DNA from: Climacium dendroides | Taxonomy: Eukaryota; Streptophyta; Bryopsida; Hypnales; Climaciaceae | Direction of reading: 5' to 3' | Length of the DNA stretch: 64,000 bases | Assembly: GCA_950106755.1 (NCBI GenBank) | Contig: OX467091.1 | Location: forward strand, 23,577,538 to 23,641,537 | Shown here: positions 63,200 to 64,000 of the stretch, piece by piece | Position numbering within the stretch: the first letter of the stretch is position 1 | Layout of the letters: the number at the start of each line of letters is the position of its first letter | Notes under the pieces: generated by a model | The model's input: the letters and a program-made list of their open reading frames with translations, nothing else | Told to the model about the DNA's origin: nothing | Databases searched by the model: none | Made by a program: the position numbers and the translations under genes

Positions 63200-64000
63200 A
63201 CTATTCATAGTCTACTGTTTTCTTTGGATAATTTTGAGAATACAAAAGATACTTTTGGCAGTCACTTCATATCCTCATATCTTTATTTCTACTTCTTTCA
63301 TTTATTTGGAAAAATTTCACATCAAGTTCATAATGATATATACTGTAGAAAAGAATGGAAGTTTTGAATGTACTTTTGAAAATTTTCATTTCAACATTTT
63401 CATTTTAGAATATGTTTACATATTCACCTAATTAGGTGTTTTTTTTACTAATCTTGTCAACTATGGCATTTTCTCAAAATGTGAATGATTTAGTATTTGT
63501 GGGATCAATTAAAACAAACAAATTTAAACCCTATCCCAACTTCAATTCAACTTTGGAAGTTATCATTGAATTTTAGTTGTAGATGATATCTTACATTACA
63601 ATTTTTTTTCTTATTATGCATATTTGTAAAACTTATCATGATCCTAAATTCTTCCCCCATATGTAGAGAGATAGATAGATACACATACACATACACACAT
63701 ATAAAATATAATATAGAAGTATATTTTAAATATTTAGTTGCTACTAATTACAAATTAAAAAACTCTCTTTAATTTTTTAAAATTAGTATTTGATGATTTT
63801 ATATTCAGATTTTTTAGAATTATGAATGCAATTATTTATTTGGAATTGAAGGATGGTGGCTTGTTCTAGGTGTTTAAAATCCTAAAGTGGTGGAATTGTG
63901 TCATGGGCTTTTATTTCAATTGAATAAAAATAATGTGTATTCAACTAATTTGTACTTAATTGATACATTCCTTATTTCTACACCAAATAGTGAAATTAAG
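63200..64000. other. AT-rich DNA, no gene recognised
   Basis: No convincing frame and no CACTA right terminus for TNP2-b was found before the window ends. A short 'gata/acac' simple repeat lies at 63668-63700. Confidence 0.35.

Overview
The window looks like nuclear DNA of a land plant. It is AT-rich and intron-containing, it carries a plant-type cytosolic ribosomal protein gene, remnants of an ETO1-like and a cytochrome P450 gene, and many CACTA (En/Spm) transposon relics. I cannot name the species. Nothing bacterial, organellar or viral was recognised. All calls come from reading the sequence; no database search was run.

Layout. 1-1605: low-complexity DNA with three diverged ~178-bp repeats and an orphan CACTA right terminus. 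1987-6745 (-): a decayed CACTA tnp2 transposase with its associated domains (TNP2-a). 8753-17100 (+): a decayed multi-exon second CACTA gene containing three copies of a 215-bp MITE, a 973-bp TTAA-flanked element and a 741-bp CACTA MITE. 17812-19893 (+): an ETO1-like (BTB/TPR) pseudogene, followed by a CACTA right terminus ending at 20463. 20465-23221: a 2,757-bp segment with an apparently intact RPS18 (uS13) gene on the minus strand; the same segment recurs almost unchanged at 40459-43215, exactly 19,994 bp away. 23222-40458: AT-rich DNA with a P450 fragment whose exon is triplicated (29834-30427), another CACTA terminus (33740) and a Copia integrase fragment (33742-34510). 46458-49665 (-): a decayed gene of unknown function hit by a fourth 215-bp MITE. 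53806-63082 (+): a second tnp2 relic (TNP2-b) with two more 215-bp MITEs and a 3,657-bp TG...CA insertion flanked by a 5-bp target duplication.

How it fits together. The only genes that look functional are the two RPS18 copies. Most other coding sequence is transposon genes in decay, with younger elements nested in them. Target-site duplications and restored reading frames let many insertions be placed to the base. In both CACTA relics the tnp2 gene is transcribed away from a second gene. All six 215-bp MITEs, which carry CACTA-type ends, lie inside these transposon-associated genes, five of them within exons. In-frame stops are strikingly often TAG, the product expected from decay of methylated CAG (CHG) sites.
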